Positions 57,272 to 58,675 of a stretch of DNA of 58,675 bases are shown one piece after another. Made by a program: the position numbers and the translations under genes. The notes beneath the pieces are model-generated. The model made no database searches. It saw only the letters and a program-made list of their open reading frames with translations, and was not told the origin of the DNA. Within the stretch, counting starts at the first letter, position 1, and each line of letters starts with the position of its first letter. This stretch comes from Nanohaloarchaea archaeon B1-Br10_U2g1 (GTDB lineage Archaea; Nanohalarchaeota; Nanosalinia; Nanosalinales; Nanosalinaceae), in NCBI GenBank assembly GCA_001563875.1, contig LKMN01000003.1, positions 1 to 58,675 of the forward strand, in the 5' to 3' direction.

Positions 57272-58489
57272 ATGTTACCTGTAACCCTTTCATTCGAGGT
57301 CCATCAGCCTCATAGACTAAGAATAGACGGAGTAAACGAGGACGCGAACAGTTTGTATGACCGTTATTTTGACGATGAAATGAACGAGCATTTCTTCAAA
57401 GACGTGGCAGAGAACTGTTACTTCCCTGCGACTGAAAGACTTCTTCGTGAGGCTAAAAAGTTTGAAGGGGAAGACAGAGAGTTCGTTGTAAACTTTTCTA
57501 TCTCAAGCTCGTGGGTCAACCAAGCTAAACAGTATCATCCTGAGCTTATTGACATGATTAACCGGTTTCCTGACTCCACGGTCGACTTTATCGGTCAGGC
57601 GCATTACCACTCTTTAGCAGGACTCTTTAACAACAAGGAGGAGTTCCGTTGGCAGTTGAAGAAACATAGAAACATAATTGAAGATAATTTCGGCGTAAGA
57701 CCTCAGGTAATGACTAATACAGAGTTAATCTACCATAACGAGGTTGGTAAAATTGCAGCTGAGGAAGGTTACAAAGGTATTTTTACTGAAGGCGCCGACC
57801 GGATACTTGGTTGGAGAAGCCCTAACCACGCCTATACACAGCCAGACTTTGTTACTGAAGACGGCACCAGCATACTTTTACGTAACAGAAAGCTTACGGA
57901 CGATGTCGGATACCGTTTTTCGGCCGAGTGGTGGGACGAATATCCTTTGAGCGCTGAAAAATATGCTTCTTGGCTCAATGCAGCACAAGGAGATATGTTG
58001 AACCTTTTCATGGACTACGAAACATTCGGAGAACACCACTGGGAAGGAACAGGAATATTATGGTTCCTAGAAGATCTCCCTACACAGGTTCTGAAGCACG
58101 ACAACCTGACTTTTGCTAAGGTGCGTGACGTCGCAGAGAACAACAGGCCTGTAGGAACTTTTGATGCTTTCGAGTATAATACAGTTTCTTGGGCGGACCA
58201 AGAGATGGATGCCTCTGCTTGGCTCGGGAACCCTATGCAGAAAATGCTTTTTGAAAAGATTCAGAAACTAGAGTCTAAGGTTAAGAGACTGGACGATCCA
58301 GAAGTACTTGATGTCTGGAGAAAGTTCATAACCTCAGACCATTTACATCATATCGCAACCAAGACCTACGAAGACGGGAATGTACACAACTATTTCTCAT
58401 ACTTTGATCACCCACACCAAGGATTTGCGGTGATAACCGACCATCTGATGGATTTCCAGGAGCAGGTAGAAAAAAGGCTGCGTAGTTAA
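57272..58489 (+). CDS. GH57 family alpha-amylase
   Basis: 405-residue glycoside hydrolase family 57 enzyme, hydrolysing or transferring alpha-glucans. Conserved regions: EVHQPHRL (9-16), GQAHYHSL (108-115), VMTNTELIYHNEVG with candidate nucleophile Glu151, and FMDYETFGEHHW with acid/base candidate Asp248. No signal peptide, so intracellular. The upstream ATG (57230) would add 14 residues unlike the family; the start chosen puts the HQP strand at the usual position. Nanohaloarchaea are known to use such amylases on host or environmental glucans. Confidence 0.93.
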   Translation: MLPVTLSFEVHQPHRLRIDGVNEDANSLYDRYFDDEMNEHFFKDVAENCYFPATERLLREAKKFEGEDREFVVNFSISSSWVNQAKQYHPELIDMINRFPDSTVDFIGQAHYHSLAGLFNNKEEFRWQLKKHRNIIEDNFGVRPQVMTNTELIYHNEVGKIAAEEGYKGIFTEGADRILGWRSPNHAYTQPDFVTEDGTSILLRNRKLTDDVGYRFSAEWWDEYPLSAEKYASWLNAAQGDMLNLFMDYETFGEHHWEGTGILWFLEDLPTQVLKHDNLTFAKVRDVAENNRPVGTFDAFEYNTVSWADQEMDASAWLGNPMQKMLFEKIQKLESKVKRLDDPEVLDVWRKFITSDHLHHIATKTYEDGNVHNYFSYFDHPHQGFAVITDHLMDFQEQVEKRLRS

Positions 58490-58631
58490 TCTTTCATAGT
58501 TTCCAAGCCTCATATTCTTCTTTAACTGAGACGTGTCGATTCACATATAAAGTTTAGTGTGTAATTCCTGTGTAGTAACACCATAATTTAGTATCGTGGT
58601 ACAACCTTAACCTAACAACAAGTGATAAAAA

Positions 58632-58675
58632 ATGGAAAACTACACACGAAGAGAGCTTCTTGCAGGAGGCGGAGC
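58632..58675 (+). CDS. Start of a Tat-signal protein (cut by window end)
   Basis: First 14 residues: MENYTRRELLAGGGA, a twin-arginine signal with RR followed by a leucine and glycine run. The rest is outside the window. ACATATAAAG at 58541-58550 may be its TATA box. Identity cannot be told. Confidence 0.6.
   Translation, partial: MENYTRRELLAGGG

Noticed and set aside
1-58675. CRISPR array, rRNA or insertion sequence
   Set aside because: No regular spaced repeats, no rRNA-like sequence and no transposase motifs were found; the intein is the only mobile element recognised.

Overview
The window is a gene-dense archaeal chromosome segment, most likely from a nanohaloarchaeon (Nanohaloarchaeota, DPANN) or a close relative. 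The basis is a complete archaeal-type ribosomal supercluster, TFB, Rpo3, Cbf5, aIF1 and a type II GAPDH; moderate to low GC; strongly acidic proteins with glutamate-rich tails (the 'salt-in' signature of halophiles); very short intergenic gaps; compacted versions of large proteins; several haloarchaeal-looking proteins (DUF5828-like, ThyA, Tat lipoprotein); and a GH57 amylase. The assignment to phylum is inference. I saw no rRNA, CRISPR, insertion sequence or prophage.

Layout. 1-815: 3' part of rtcB. 865-13361: the S10/spc ribosomal cluster (uL3, uL4, uL23, uL2, uS19, uL22, uS3, uL29, aIF1, a GNAT acetyltransferase, uS17, uL14, uL24, eS4, uL5, uS14, uS8, uL6, eL32, eL19, uL18, uS5, uL30, uL15), followed by secY, a YidC/EMC3-like insertase, cbf5 and an HD phosphohydrolase (to 17209). 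It is driven from a promoter before uL3 and a nearly identical one before uS17. 17251-19712: tRNA-Ser(UGA), a tiny acidic lipoprotein, a DtxR-like regulator, tRNA-Gln(UUG) and a tail-anchored coiled-coil protein. 19748-22085: parvulin, then uS13-uS4-uS11-rpo3. 22151-24491: unknown proteins, tRNA-Leu(CAA) and a secreted lysine-free CWB2-like protein. 24608-32787: aspS, then smc-scpA-scpB (condensin with unusually short arms), rqcH and convergent tfb. 32971-35972: a NEW3-like surface protein with an ABC exporter. 36011-38974: tRNA-Pro(GGG) with C33, a Tat lipoprotein, a PiT phosphate transporter and two DUF5828-like paralogues, one split by a frameshift. 39015-46665: tmk, a BI-1-like membrane protein, Nudix hydrolase, glyA, a histidine kinase, thyA, DoxX, a D-2-hydroxyacid dehydrogenase, folA and a membrane-anchored BFN-domain protein. 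46700-50485: a Hel308-type helicase interrupted by a 509-residue intein. 50544-58489: fructose bisphosphatase, archaeal aldolase, a redoxin, nadM, type II GAPDH, a GT4 glycosyltransferase and GH57 amylase. The window ends in a Tat-signal gene.

How the parts work together. Most of the first 32 kb is the information-processing core: ribosome, translation initiation, Sec/insertase membrane delivery, rRNA pseudouridylation, RNA polymerase assembly, chromosome condensation and ribosome rescue. tmk-glyA-thyA-folA form a thymidylate cycle (dUMP to dTMP to dTDP, with methylenetetrahydrofolate regenerated by FolA and GlyA). fbp-fba-gap-GT4-GH57 suggest a small central carbon and alpha-glucan economy, and nadM provides NAD.

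The most striking observation is a C-terminal module of about 50 residues, 32/50 identical, carried on acidic linkers by two unrelated ribosomal proteins, uS3 and uL24. Other points of note are the shared extended promoter element, the split DUF5828 gene, the HTH-containing intein, C33 in tRNA-Pro and the compact SMC.
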